Below are positions 44,308 to 53,257 of a DNA stretch of 64,000 nucleotides, piece after piece (the stretch's first letter is position 1; every line of letters begins with the position of its first letter). Made by a program: the position numbers and the translations under genes. The DNA lies in assembly GCF_000758825.1 (NCBI RefSeq), contig NZ_JRMX01000014.1, positions 248,001 through 312,000 on the forward strand, read 5' to 3'. The notes beneath the pieces are model-generated. The model did not search any database, had not been told where the DNA came from, and saw only the letters and a program-made list of their open reading frames with translations. The DNA comes from Arcanobacterium sp. S3PF19. Its GTDB lineage: Bacteria; Actinomycetota; Actinomycetes; Actinomycetales; Actinomycetaceae.

Positions 44308-47300
44308 ATGCTTTTTTCACCCGACTGTGTTTTCTTTACGCGCAGAAAAACAATGGTTTTCTTTTTCGCTTTTCTCTTTGCGCTCAGTTCCTGCTGCGCA
44401 GGCATGGGCAGGGCGTTTGCCTTTGGCGCGGGCACGGCTGCGGATATGCCGGACAATGGGAAATCCGGGGTAAAAATTTCTTCGGATGTACGTGTGGGGC
44501 CGGACGGATTTGCCGACGTGCTCGTTACTTTTGCCGACAGTGCCCCGGACAGACGGATTTCGCAGGCCCGTGCGGAACTTACGCCGAATGCGCCCATGGC
44601 GGCGATCGCTCTGCGTGCCGCCTCACTGAGGGCAGACGCGGCGCAAAAGCAGGCTCTGCAGATTCTTGCGGGCAATCCGGGAGTGAAAAGTTTTGAGCAG
44701 CTGAAAATTGCCAATACGATTAATCTGAAGGCCCGCCCCGACGTGCTTAACGCGTTGGCCCGGCTGGAGCAGGTGCGTTCTGTCAGCCCCAATCGCAGTG
44801 TACATCCGGTTAAGCCCGCAAAAACACGCCGTGCCGCCGTGGGTTCCCCGCGCAGCGCAGAGTTTGACGAATCTGCGGAGGTGGAAGAAAACATAAAGGC
44901 GATCCGCGCAGACAAAGTGTGGGATATGCGAAAAATCGACGGAAAAGGCGTGACCATCGGTCTTATTGACCAGGGTGTGGATTTTTCCCATCCTGCCTTA
45001 AAAACACATTTTCGCGGATATGACCCGAAAACGGGCAATATCGAATTAAAGGGCAATTATCTGGACCTTGTCGGCAGCGGAAATACAGATACGCACGGCA
45101 CTCATGTGGCGGGAATTATGGTCGGTTCCGAGCCGAGAATGCGTGGCAATACCGAAGTGCGGGTAAATCGGATCGGAGTTGCCCCGGGTGCAAAATTTAT
45201 TGCCGTGCGTGCATTCCGCGACGGGGTCGGAGGAAGCAACGCCAATATTATCAAAGCCTGCCGGTGGATGCTCGCTCCGGGAGGCGATCCGGGCAAAGCT
45301 CCCAAAATCATTAATCAAAGCTGGTCCGACGGCACGGACAAACCCGATCCGTGGCTGGAAGAAGTGTCCAAGACTATCCGTGAAGCGGGAATTTTAAATG
45401 TTTTCAGTGCCGGAAACAGCGGTGCGGTAAAAGCCGTGCCCGGTTCGGTGGACAATCCCGGTTCAATGCCCGGTGTGTTAAGCGTAGGTGCCGTAGACAA
45501 CGACGGGCGTCTGGCTGATTTTTCCCGCAGGGGACCGGGCAAATGGCCGGGTGCCGAACTTAAACCGGATTTGACGGCTCCCGGCGTGCATATCCGCTCC
45601 TCACTGCCGGGCGGACGTTACGCTTCCTGGGACGGCACCAGCGGCGCCGCTCCGCACGTGTCCGGCGTGGCTGCTCTGGCGCTGCAGGCCAATCCGAATC
45701 TTTCCGTGGCGCAGCTTGAAGACCTGCTGAAAAAGAATACGCGCGGCGGAACGGATGAAAATTATCCGTCCAAGCCGAATTTTGGCTATGGGTATGGCGT
45801 GACGGATGCTTTGGACACGGTAAATGCGGCATTGCGCGCGGCAGGGAAACTGCCGGAGGCAAAAACGGGAACTTTAAGCGGAAAAGTTTCGGTAAAGGCA
45901 GCTGCGCCCGCCGAAATCAAAGCCGACGTTGATATCCCGGCGCGCGCCTATGTGCGCCGCTCTCTGCCTGTATCCGTTGAGTTGGGCGATTCTGCGGATA
46001 TTAAAACACTTACCCTTGTTTTGCTGCAGGGCGGCACTAAGGCAGCCGAACAGAAAGTTTCGGTAGGAAAAAACGGAAGCGCTTTCTATAAGATCGCAAT
46101 TCCGGGAGATAAAATTACCCGCGCGGGAAATTATCGGCTTTCGGTGCAGGCGCAAACCACCTCCGGCGATACATACACAACGGAAGAAGTGCCCGTAACG
46201 GTAAAAGAATCCGTAAAACCCGGAGAATATTTCACCGATTTTGAGCAGCGGGAGGCCGGAATCGACACAGAAGGCGATTTTGGAATCGGTACGGTAAATC
46301 TTCAGGCCGACCCGAAACCTGCCTCCGGCAGTGAAATTTTGGGTCTGAATCTGAACCGGCTCGGAATGGGAAATGCTCCGCAGTCCACATTCGAGCTGCC
46401 CGCCATAGATCTGACCGGCATAAAAGCCTCGGATAAAGCGGAGCTCGTCTTTGACGAAAATGCTTCCTGGAGCGGAGGCGTGATCGGATTCCAGGCGCTG
46501 GGCGTGCCCAAAGCGCCGGAAGAAAAAGCCCTGGAAGTATTTAATTATCCTACGAAACTGCAGCAAAACGGATGGGTGCAGAGGCGGATCGATCTTTCGC
46601 GGTTTGCCGGAAAAACCATTGATCTGTTTGGGTTCAGCATAGTCGGCGGAGGCGTATCCGGCGAGGGATGGTCTGTGGATAACCTGCGGTTGGAGTTAAA
46701 CGGAAAGACGCTGAAAGCAAACACCGAGCCGGCGCCGCGCAGGATCGGAAAAATGACGGCCGTTTCCGCTCTTTCTTCGGGTCTGAAGCCGGTTTTGGCC
46801 GGAATTTCGATTCCGTCCCTGGGGCTGAAAGCGAAAACGGACGGGAAAACGGGTGTATTTGCTTTTTCGTCTCTCCCCGTGGGAAAGTATGACGTTTATC
46901 TCGGTGCGCAGGGCTTCGTGACGCAGAAACACACGATAGAGGTGAATGCCGATACGGAAGAAAAACTTGACGTTGTGCTGGAGAAAGACGCATCTCTTCC
47001 GGCTCCGCCGCCGTCTTCCGGTTCCGAAGACGGCGCGGGCAGTGTGCCTTCGGAGGGTGAATCGGGAATGCGTGAGATAGGCTACGACAACAATAACCCG
47101 TTGGCGGGCGGAATTATTCACGCAAAAACTGGCAATGCCGTTGCGGTGGACGTAACGGGCGGTGCGGATTGCGAGCTGGGAGCGGTGCGGATTTTCGGCG
47201 CGGGAAACAATCCGTATCTTCGTTCCGGGAAGATGGAATTGCGGATAAAAGCGGTAAATTCTCTCGGACGTATCATAGATGTGGCAAAGCCGCGGATGAT

Positions 47301-49536
47301 CACGGTGAAAACCGGTGTTTGGAATCAGATTGACCTTTCGGGGGAGAAGATTCGCGGCAACCGGAAGCTCTATGTGACGGTGAAGCAGATTTTGCCCGGC
47401 GGACGCACCCCTGCCGTGGCTTTGGATGGCTCTGTGCGCCCCTCAACTTCCGCAGTATCCCATGCGTATCTGTTTAACGGCGAATTTGTGCCGTTGAAAT
47501 CCACGGGGTATTTCGGAATGCCCATGATCAGGGCCGTGTTTAAGACGAATAATCCGCAGGATAAGGCACTTTTCCCCGCTGCGCCGAAATTTGCTCCGCA
47601 GATTGGCACCGCTCCCGTGCCCGACCCCCTGATTTCCGACGAGCAGCAGCCGAAAGACCTGACCGATGTGGGCGAATGGCAGATCAGCCCCTCGCGGGGA
47701 GTGATCACCAAATGGTATAAACTCGGTGAGTTTTTGGCCAAACCCGCCAATGAGCAGATCTTGGAGGTGCCCGGGGAAATCGGAGGCGTGAAGATAACGG
47801 GTATCGGCGCCGGGGTGTTTAAGAATCCGGCGCGCGGGGTAAAGAATGTGGCCGAAGTCCGGATCCCGGAGGGCGTCACTGAGATTAATGCCGAAGCGTT
47901 TTTCAATCTCGGCGTAGGAAAAATAAGCTTCCCGCAGAGTCTGGAAAGAATCTATGCCGGCGCTTTCCAAAACGCAAAAGTGAAAGAACTTGTTCTTCCC
48001 GGAAATCTGCGCTACATAGGCGAGGATGCATTTGCCTACAGCAGAAAAATCGAAAAGCTCGACATTCCCGACAGTGTGGAATTTATCGGCCGTTCGGCTT
48101 TCGACGAAGCCGAGGCGCTGACTTTCCTGAAACTTCCCCGGAATCCGAAATTCACGGAAATCAGCGCGCTGACTTTCCACAGCGCGGGAAAACTTACGGA
48201 AGTGGAGATTCCCGCTTCCGTGCGGATGATCAAAGCCGGTGCTTTTGATAAAGGATTTTCCTTCGACGAAAGCGGAATTACCCGTTTGGTCCTGCACGAG
48301 GGACTGGGTTCCATTCAGGACAATGCGTTCAAGGGGAATAAGATCAGCGTGCTGCGGATTCCGGATTCGGTGGAGGAAATTGCGGATTCGGCTTTTGAAA
48401 ACAATAAAATCAATTCTTTGGTGCTCGGCACGTCTTTGCGCACGATCGGAAGCAGTGCCTTTGAAACAAACGAATTGAAAGAAGTTGTGCTGCCGGATCG
48501 GACCGAATCGGTGGGCAGAAGGGCTTTTGCCGACAATCCGCTGAACCTGGTGCGTTTTGGGCGCAGTCTCATGCCCTACGACAAATCGAAGAAAAAGGGA
48601 ATCAGAGAGTATGCCCTTCCCGATACTTTGGGCAAATTGGAGATATACCGCGCGGAGCAGGTGAATGATAAATTCAAAGAATCTTTGGCCTCCGACAGCG
48701 GGCTGAAGACGCAAATTACAGTTCTGGACGGCAAAGTGAAAACTTTCACCGATGCCGAAACGGGAATTAAAGCGGAAATCGGATCTTCGAATATTGCAGA
48801 AGGCGTAAAGCCGAAAATCTCTGTGCTGGCGCAAGACGGTGAGCAGGTAAAGTCGCTCATCGCAGGGCTCGCCCCGGACGGCCGGCGTATTTCCGTTCTT
48901 CGCGCGGTATCGGTGCAAATGGTTGACGCAAATGGGAAAAAGGCGGACTGGCAGGGAACGCTGCGGGTATTCTTACCCGTTTCGCAGGCGGGTGCCCGGA
49001 TTTATACCCGGCCTTTGGGGAGCGGTGACCGGTGGACGCTGCGTTCTTCCGCGGAGCAAAATGCGGATGCTGTTTCGGACCGTTCCGCAGCAGATCCTTC
49101 TGCGCCGGCCGGCGGCGTGAGTGTGGAACTCTCCGCGGCTTCCGAGATTGCTGCCGTGCACGAAGATGCATCCGCGCCGGATTTGCCGGGTGAGATTGAT
49201 TATGGATACAGGCTGCCGTTTATACCCCCGTTTAGTGTGCCGTTGCCGCCGGATGTGAACCCCGGCGGGGAGAGCGGGCATTCCTCCGATTCGGTTACGC
49301 CCGGAGCGGGATCAGTTTCCCCTGCGGGCACTCCCGGCGAAAGCTTCGCGCATACGCCAAAGGGCGGATCGGATAAAGTTTTGCTTTCCGCCGGGAATCG
49401 TGCGCGCCGTCTTTCCCGAACGGGAGCCGCACTGCCGCTGACGTGTCTGTATGCGTTTTCTGTTCTTCTCGGTGCCTCTGTCTGCGTGCGCAGAAGGGAG
49501 AAAATGCGGCGGCGGCGTATAGTCGGTAGCATATAG
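44308..49536 (+). CDS. Giant cell-surface subtilisin-like protease with BspA-type leucine-rich repeats
   Basis: A 1742-residue exported protein. Signal peptide about 1-40; prodomain about 50-185; S8 catalytic domain about 195-512 with Asp221 (GLIDQG), His263 (THGTHVAG), Asn370 (SAGNSG) and Ser445 (DGTSGAAP). A beta-sandwich and an FDFEQ-type adhesion domain follow (about 520-810). Next come a CarboxypepD_reg-like domain (about 815-895), a Ser/Pro linker, another beta domain, and about ten BspA/LRR_5 repeats (about 1120-1425). The C-terminus has LSRTG (1702-1706), a hydrophobic helix and a basic tail: a sorting signal with Ser where LPxTG has Pro or LAxTG has Ala. Likely a wall-anchored adhesin-protease acting on host proteins. 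Confidence 0.92.
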   Translation: MLFSPDCVFFTRRKTMVFFFAFLFALSSCCAGMGRAFAFGAGTAADMPDNGKSGVKISSDVRVGPDGFADVLVTFADSAPDRRISQARAELTPNAPMAAIALRAASLRADAAQKQALQILAGNPGVKSFEQLKIANTINLKARPDVLNALARLEQVRSVSPNRSVHPVKPAKTRRAAVGSPRSAEFDESAEVEENIKAIRADKVWDMRKIDGKGVTIGLIDQGVDFSHPALKTHFRGYDPKTGNIELKGNYLDLVGSGNTDTHGTHVAGIMVGSEPRMRGNTEVRVNRIGVAPGAKFIAVRAFRDGVGGSNANIIKACRWMLAPGGDPGKAPKIINQSWSDGTDKPDPWLEEVSKTIREAGILNVFSAGNSGAVKAVPGSVDNPGSMPGVLSVGAVDNDGRLADFSRRGPGKWPGAELKPDLTAPGVHIRSSLPGGRYASWDGTSGAAPHVSGVAALALQANPNLSVAQLEDLLKKNTRGGTDENYPSKPNFGYGYGVTDALDTVNAALRAAGKLPEAKTGTLSGKVSVKAAAPAEIKADVDIPARAYVRRSLPVSVELGDSADIKTLTLVLLQGGTKAAEQKVSVGKNGSAFYKIAIPGDKITRAGNYRLSVQAQTTSGDTYTTEEVPVTVKESVKPGEYFTDFEQREAGIDTEGDFGIGTVNLQADPKPASGSEILGLNLNRLGMGNAPQSTFELPAIDLTGIKASDKAELVFDENASWSGGVIGFQALGVPKAPEEKALEVFNYPTKLQQNGWVQRRIDLSRFAGKTIDLFGFSIVGGGVSGEGWSVDNLRLELNGKTLKANTEPAPRRIGKMTAVSALSSGLKPVLAGISIPSLGLKAKTDGKTGVFAFSSLPVGKYDVYLGAQGFVTQKHTIEVNADTEEKLDVVLEKDASLPAPPPSSGSEDGAGSVPSEGESGMREIGYDNNNPLAGGIIHAKTGNAVAVDVTGGADCELGAVRIFGAGNNPYLRSGKMELRIKAVNSLGRIIDVAKPRMITVKTGVWNQIDLSGEKIRGNRKLYVTVKQILPGGRTPAVALDGSVRPSTSAVSHAYLFNGEFVPLKSTGYFGMPMIRAVFKTNNPQDKALFPAAPKFAPQIGTAPVPDPLISDEQQPKDLTDVGEWQISPSRGVITKWYKLGEFLAKPANEQILEVPGEIGGVKITGIGAGVFKNPARGVKNVAEVRIPEGVTEINAEAFFNLGVGKISFPQSLERIYAGAFQNAKVKELVLPGNLRYIGEDAFAYSRKIEKLDIPDSVEFIGRSAFDEAEALTFLKLPRNPKFTEISALTFHSAGKLTEVEIPASVRMIKAGAFDKGFSFDESGITRLVLHEGLGSIQDNAFKGNKISVLRIPDSVEEIADSAFENNKINSLVLGTSLRTIGSSAFETNELKEVVLPDRTESVGRRAFADNPLNLVRFGRSLMPYDKSKKKGIREYALPDTLGKLEIYRAEQVNDKFKESLASDSGLKTQITVLDGKVKTFTDAETGIKAEIGSSNIAEGVKPKISVLAQDGEQVKSLIAGLAPDGRRISVLRAVSVQMVDANGKKADWQGTLRVFLPVSQAGARIYTRPLGSGDRWTLRSSAEQNADAVSDRSAADPSAPAGGVSVELSAASEIAAVHEDASAPDLPGEIDYGYRLPFIPPFSVPLPPDVNPGGESGHSSDSVTPGAGSVSPAGTPGESFAHTPKGGSDKVLLSAGNRARRLSRTGAALPLTCLYAFSVLLGASVCVRRREKMRRRRIVGSI

Positions 49537-49652
49537 ATGGGTGCGCGGCGGCGCTGCCGTTTTCGCACGCCGCCGCGCAGCGCGAAGCGTACGGATTTTC
49601 CCGTGCGCTGCCGCGCCGTATATGCCGGCGGGACGAATCCGAAGGGGAAATG

Positions 49653-50732
49653 ATGGCGGAGAAAACGAAAGCAGGCTGCCGGCAGGTAACGATGAAAGAC
49701 GTGGCCCGCGCAGCGGGGGTTTCCGTTTCCTCGGTGTCTTTGGCGCTGCGCAACGATTCGCGTATCTCTCCTTCCGTGCAGGAACGTGTACGCCGCGAAG
49801 CGAACCGTCTGGGGTACCGCTTTAATCTTTCGGGGGCGCTTCTTTCGCAGTCTCGCCCAAAGCTGCTCGGAGTAGTGGCGCATTTCGATCAGGAGCTGCA
49901 CACGGCCTATGTGCGTGAAATAGCGGATCTTGCTTCCGGAAGCGGGTACCGGATCATCGCGGAAAACGCCGCGCTGTACGACGATCCCGCAACGGCGTTG
50001 GAGAAGCTGGCGCAGCTGCGGGTGGCGAACGTGATTGCGATCAATCCGCCCGTATACAACACGGACGAGGATATTCTGCCGACTGTGGTGATTGCCCAGG
50101 ATACGGATTTGCCGCAGGCCGATCTGGTGCGCAGCGACAATATGCAGGGCGTGACCGAGCTTGCTTCCCATCTCAGGCAGCTGGGACACCGCTGTGTGTA
50201 TTATCTGGCCGGTCCGCAGGGCGTTTCCGGCGATGCGCGGCTGGAAATGCTGGCTTCCGTGCTGAAGCGGGAAGATATTGAAATGTATCCGTGGCAGGCA
50301 GGCAATACGCTTTCCGCCGGTTTTGCCGCTATGCAGGATCTGTTGGTGCGGCTGTGGCAGCGCGGGCGGAACGCGGAAGCCGAAAATTTTTTCCCCGCCC
50401 GTGTGGGGGCCCTGGGAAAAACAACGGCGATTGTCTGTTACAACGACCAGTGTGCAATGGGTGCGTATCTGGCGCTGCTGAAAGCGGGGATTGACGTGCC
50501 TGCGGATGTTTCTTTGGTCGGCTTCGACAATTCCGCGGCAGGTGCGAGCCCTGCGTTTTCTCTGACCACGATTGACCGCTGTCCGCGGAAAGTGGCGGAA
50601 GCTGCTTTCTCTTTGGCCTGCGCGCGGCGGGAAGGGCGGGAAACGGAGATCCGGCGGGTGACAGTGCCCACACATCTGGTTGTGCGCTCTTCGACCGCGC
50701 AGGCGAACTTTTTACGCCGCGTCGGAAAGTGA
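49653..50732 (+). CDS. LacI-family repressor of the inositol-phosphodiester operon
   Basis: A 359-residue LacI-type regulator. The helix-turn-helix and hinge VTMKDVARAAGVSVSSVSLALR lead into a periplasmic-binding-protein-like sensor domain with SLVGFDNSAAGASPAFSLTTI near the end. I chose the second of two adjacent ATGs because AAGGGG is spaced correctly for it. Two matching palindromes lie directly downstream, one overlapping the promoter of the next genes. It therefore very probably represses the MFS/PLC/IMPase operon; the inducer could be inositol or one of its phosphates (inference). Confidence 0.9.
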   Translation: MAEKTKAGCRQVTMKDVARAAGVSVSSVSLALRNDSRISPSVQERVRREANRLGYRFNLSGALLSQSRPKLLGVVAHFDQELHTAYVREIADLASGSGYRIIAENAALYDDPATALEKLAQLRVANVIAINPPVYNTDEDILPTVVIAQDTDLPQADLVRSDNMQGVTELASHLRQLGHRCVYYLAGPQGVSGDARLEMLASVLKREDIEMYPWQAGNTLSAGFAAMQDLLVRLWQRGRNAEAENFFPARVGALGKTTAIVCYNDQCAMGAYLALLKAGIDVPADVSLVGFDNSAAGASPAFSLTTIDRCPRKVAEAAFSLACARREGRETEIRRVTVPTHLVVRSSTAQANFLRRVGK

Positions 50733-50734
50733 CG

Positions 50735-50750
50735 ATTCAAACGTTTGAAT
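50735..50750. promoter_or_regulatory. Upstream LacI operator (O1)
   Basis: ATTCAAACGTTTGAAT is a perfect 16-bp palindrome with the central CG typical of LacI-family operators. It begins 2 bp after the repressor stop codon. Its centre is 121 bp from the promoter operator, compatible with looping. Confidence 0.8.
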
Positions 50751-50847
50751 AAAAAAGTGAATACCGTAAATTCGCGTAAAATAGCCATCAAAAAAACTAT
50801 TACAAAAATGTAAAAATTAAATTTTAAGATAAAAAAGGAAAAATCTA

Positions 50848-50876
50848 TTGACATCGTTCAAACGATTGAATAGATT
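50848..50876 (+). promoter_or_regulatory. Promoter with embedded LacI operator (O2)
   Basis: TTGACA (50848-50853), exactly 17 bases, TAGATT (50871-50876). The spacer contains TTCAAACGATTGAA (50857-50870), one base off a perfect copy of the upstream palindrome. Repressor binding would block RNA polymerase. The remaining 175 bp to the MFS start is an untranslated leader with no gene. Confidence 0.85.
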
Positions 50877-51051
50877 TGAGGTAACGGAAGATATCCTGAC
50901 CGGCAGGGTATCGGTCCGCTTCGGCGAACCGGAAAACGTCCGGCGGCGTCACCGGCGCGCAAAGGAGTGCGCACACGCAGAATAAGAGGACGCCCGGGAT
51001 TCCGTTTTCTCCGGTGCGGATATGTAACGTGTATAGTAAGGGGGCTATGCG

Positions 51052-52422
51052 ATGCGAAACGCAGTTAAAAATCTTGGCTTTACGGCCACAAGCTTTATTT
51101 CCTTAATTTTGATTACCGTAAACGCTCAGCTGATCTACGCATTTTGGGATATCAGAAACACAATCCCGAAAGATTTTCCCGCCGCGATGGGCGTATCGGA
51201 CGGTCAGGCCGGCTCGCTTTATTCCATGCAGGGTCTGGTGATTATTCTGGGGACCATTGCTTTGGGCTGGATCGGCGACCGGTTCAGGATCAGAACCATC
51301 ATGCTGATCTCTTCCCTCGGCGCGGGCGGCATTTCCCTGTTTATCACTGTCGGATCGCCGCATCTTTCCTTCGCGACGCTGCTTATCTGCTTCTTCCTGA
51401 TGCTGCTGTTCACCGAAGTTCTCTTCAAGCCTGCCAACTTCAAGGCGGTCAGCCTGTCCACCGGTCCGGACCATCAGGGAACGGCATTCGGATTCTTTGA
51501 ATTCGGCAGGGGAATGCTTGCGTTTTTGGTCTCGCTGCTGTGGACGGGAATGCTGGCGGGCGGCGTTGCGCCGAAGACAATCATGTACACTTCCTCGATT
51601 ATCGTGCTGGTAGCCGGTATTTTGGTGTTTTTCACGGTGCCGAAGGAAGAAAAGGTAGGCGACGAAACCACCGCCTCCAGCACGCTGGAAGCCATCAGGG
51701 GTGTGGCGCACGTGGCCAAACTGCCGATTGTGTGGATTGCCGGAATCAACGTGTTCTGCATTTACGGCGCTTTCGTTGCGGCGGGAACGTATTTTGCCCG
51801 CTATCTTCAGGCCGGGTACGGCACCTCGGCCGTGGCTGCGGCAACTTTCGCAACGGCGGTGATCGGGCTGCGGATGCTGCCCCTGGTGTCCACGATTCTG
51901 GTGGAGAAGGTATTTAAGTCAACGGTGAAATTTATGCGTACGATGGAAGTTCTGCTGGCAGTGCTGCTGATCGCCATCGCCTGCATTTTCTTCACCAATC
52001 ACCCGGCGGTCAGCGAGTATCCCGCCGGTCAGGTTCCCGAGGATCTGATTTCCCAGGCCACGCTGTGGACGCTGGTAGTGCTGATGCTGTTGGCGTCGGC
52101 AACCACATTTATGATCCGCGGAGTTTACTATGCGCCGATCGGAGAATTCGGAATTGCGAAGAAACAGGCCTCCTCGGCAATGTCGTTCGCAATCACAATC
52201 GGTTATATTCCGGCGCTGCTGGCTCCGATCGTGCTCGGCAATCTGATCACGCCCTCCGTCAAGGATGCCAACGGGAATGTGGTCACCGAAATTCTTACCT
52301 CCACCGAGATTCTGGGCGCGGCTTTCATCGGCCTGGCTGTTCTCAGTCTGGTGGCGGCGGTTATGTCGCATGTGATGGTCGGAATGAAACGGCGTCACAG
52401 CGAAGCGAAAGCCGATTTTTAG
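51052..52422 (+). CDS. MFS transporter, proposed carrier of a phosphorylated polyol
   Basis: A 456-residue, twelve-helix major facilitator. The loop 2-3 signature is GWIGDRFRIRTIML, and charged or aromatic residues line the helices (FWDIRNTIPKDFPAAMG, YAPIGEFGIAKKQ). The conserved YAPIGE segment and overall layout remind me of organophosphate:phosphate antiporters and of the wider sugar-phosphate branch, but this is an impression only. AAGGGGG precedes the ATG. It leads the LacI-controlled operon and is followed 9 bp later by a cytosolic PI-PLC-like gene. Import of glycerophosphoinositol, like yeast Git1 (also MFS), is proposed by context. Confidence 0.85.
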   Translation: MRNAVKNLGFTATSFISLILITVNAQLIYAFWDIRNTIPKDFPAAMGVSDGQAGSLYSMQGLVIILGTIALGWIGDRFRIRTIMLISSLGAGGISLFITVGSPHLSFATLLICFFLMLLFTEVLFKPANFKAVSLSTGPDHQGTAFGFFEFGRGMLAFLVSLLWTGMLAGGVAPKTIMYTSSIIVLVAGILVFFTVPKEEKVGDETTASSTLEAIRGVAHVAKLPIVWIAGINVFCIYGAFVAAGTYFARYLQAGYGTSAVAAATFATAVIGLRMLPLVSTILVEKVFKSTVKFMRTMEVLLAVLLIAIACIFFTNHPAVSEYPAGQVPEDLISQATLWTLVVLMLLASATTFMIRGVYYAPIGEFGIAKKQASSAMSFAITIGYIPALLAPIVLGNLITPSVKDANGNVVTEILTSTEILGAAFIGLAVLSLVAAVMSHVMVGMKRRHSEAKADF

Positions 52423-52431
52423 GAGAGAGTT

Positions 52432-53247
52432 ATGAGTGTCGGTTGGATAAAAAACATTTCGGACGAAACACTGCTCAGGGATCTGCTGATCCCCGGCACG
52501 CACGACACAATGACCGGTCCGTGCCAAAAACGCTATTACAAGACGCAGACGCTGTCTTTGTCGGAGCAGCTTGAAGCCGGTGTGCGGTATCTGGATATCC
52601 GGCTTACCCGGGATCTGTATGCCGCCCACCGCGAATGGAAAAGCGATATCGGCGGCGAAACGATACTGGAAACGCTGAAAGATTTTCTGAACCGCAATCC
52701 GGAAGAATTTGTGTTGGTGCGTTTTCAAAACGCGAACGAGAAAAAGGACGATTTCGACAGATACTGCCCCGCGCTGAAGGGACTGGTAGGCAGGTATTCC
52801 GATCTGTTTTTCGAGTTTTCTTCCGCGCAGAAGGAGAAGATCTCGGAGCTCACGGTGGGTCGGCTGCGCGGGAAAGTGCTCGCTTTTGAGTGCTCGCCGC
52901 ACGAATATGAGGCCACCCGGGCCGGCGCCCTGCACTGGGCATATCCGTGGCACGACTGCCCCGGACTGGCGATTCAGGATCTGTGGGACGGACCGGCCGT
53001 GGAAGAAAAAATTGCCGCGGTGACCAACGCCCTCGACTGCCCCGCATGGAAAGACAGACTGGTGCTGAACCACATCAGTGCGACAAACGGAGAGCCCGGA
53101 TACCCGGATGCGTACGCCGCTGTTTTGAACGAAACAGTATTACGGGGCGTGCGGGATTTGGCCGCGGGAAGTGGTAGATTAGCCGGTGTGCTGATCTTCG
53201 ATTTCGTTACCGAAGAAATAGCAGAGAAAATTATTAAGAAGGGTTAG
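52432..53247 (+). CDS. Cytosolic PI-specific phospholipase C-type phosphodiesterase
   Basis: A 271-residue PI-PLC X-domain protein. Catalytic residues of bacterial PI-PLC are all visible: His24-Asp25 in IPGTHDTM, Asp55 and Arg57 in GVRYLDIRL, His66 in AAHREW, and Asp257 in VLIFDFV. Unlike classical secreted PI-PLC, the N-terminus (MSVGWIKNISDETLL) is not a signal peptide and no membrane helix is seen, so the enzyme should act in the cytosol. With the transporter before it and an inositol monophosphatase 10 bp after it, the likely substrate is imported glycerophosphoinositol, giving cyclic inositol phosphate or inositol-1-phosphate plus glycerol. That step is inference. Confidence 0.88.
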   Translation: MSVGWIKNISDETLLRDLLIPGTHDTMTGPCQKRYYKTQTLSLSEQLEAGVRYLDIRLTRDLYAAHREWKSDIGGETILETLKDFLNRNPEEFVLVRFQNANEKKDDFDRYCPALKGLVGRYSDLFFEFSSAQKEKISELTVGRLRGKVLAFECSPHEYEATRAGALHWAYPWHDCPGLAIQDLWDGPAVEEKIAAVTNALDCPAWKDRLVLNHISATNGEPGYPDAYAAVLNETVLRGVRDLAAGSGRLAGVLIFDFVTEEIAEKIIKKG

Positions 53248-53257
53248 TGTTGCTGTA

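Noticed and set aside
47443-48918. 491-codon frame antisense to the surface protease
   Set aside because: Overlaps the leucine-rich repeat region of a well-supported protein; composition is that of a shadow frame.
49200-50675. 491-codon frame antisense to lacI and the protease end
   Set aside because: Spans two unrelated genes on the opposite strand and has no signature; a by-product of codon bias.
51919-53073. 384-codon frame antisense to the MFS and PI-PLC genes
   Set aside because: Covers the junction of two genes with clear motifs on the plus strand.
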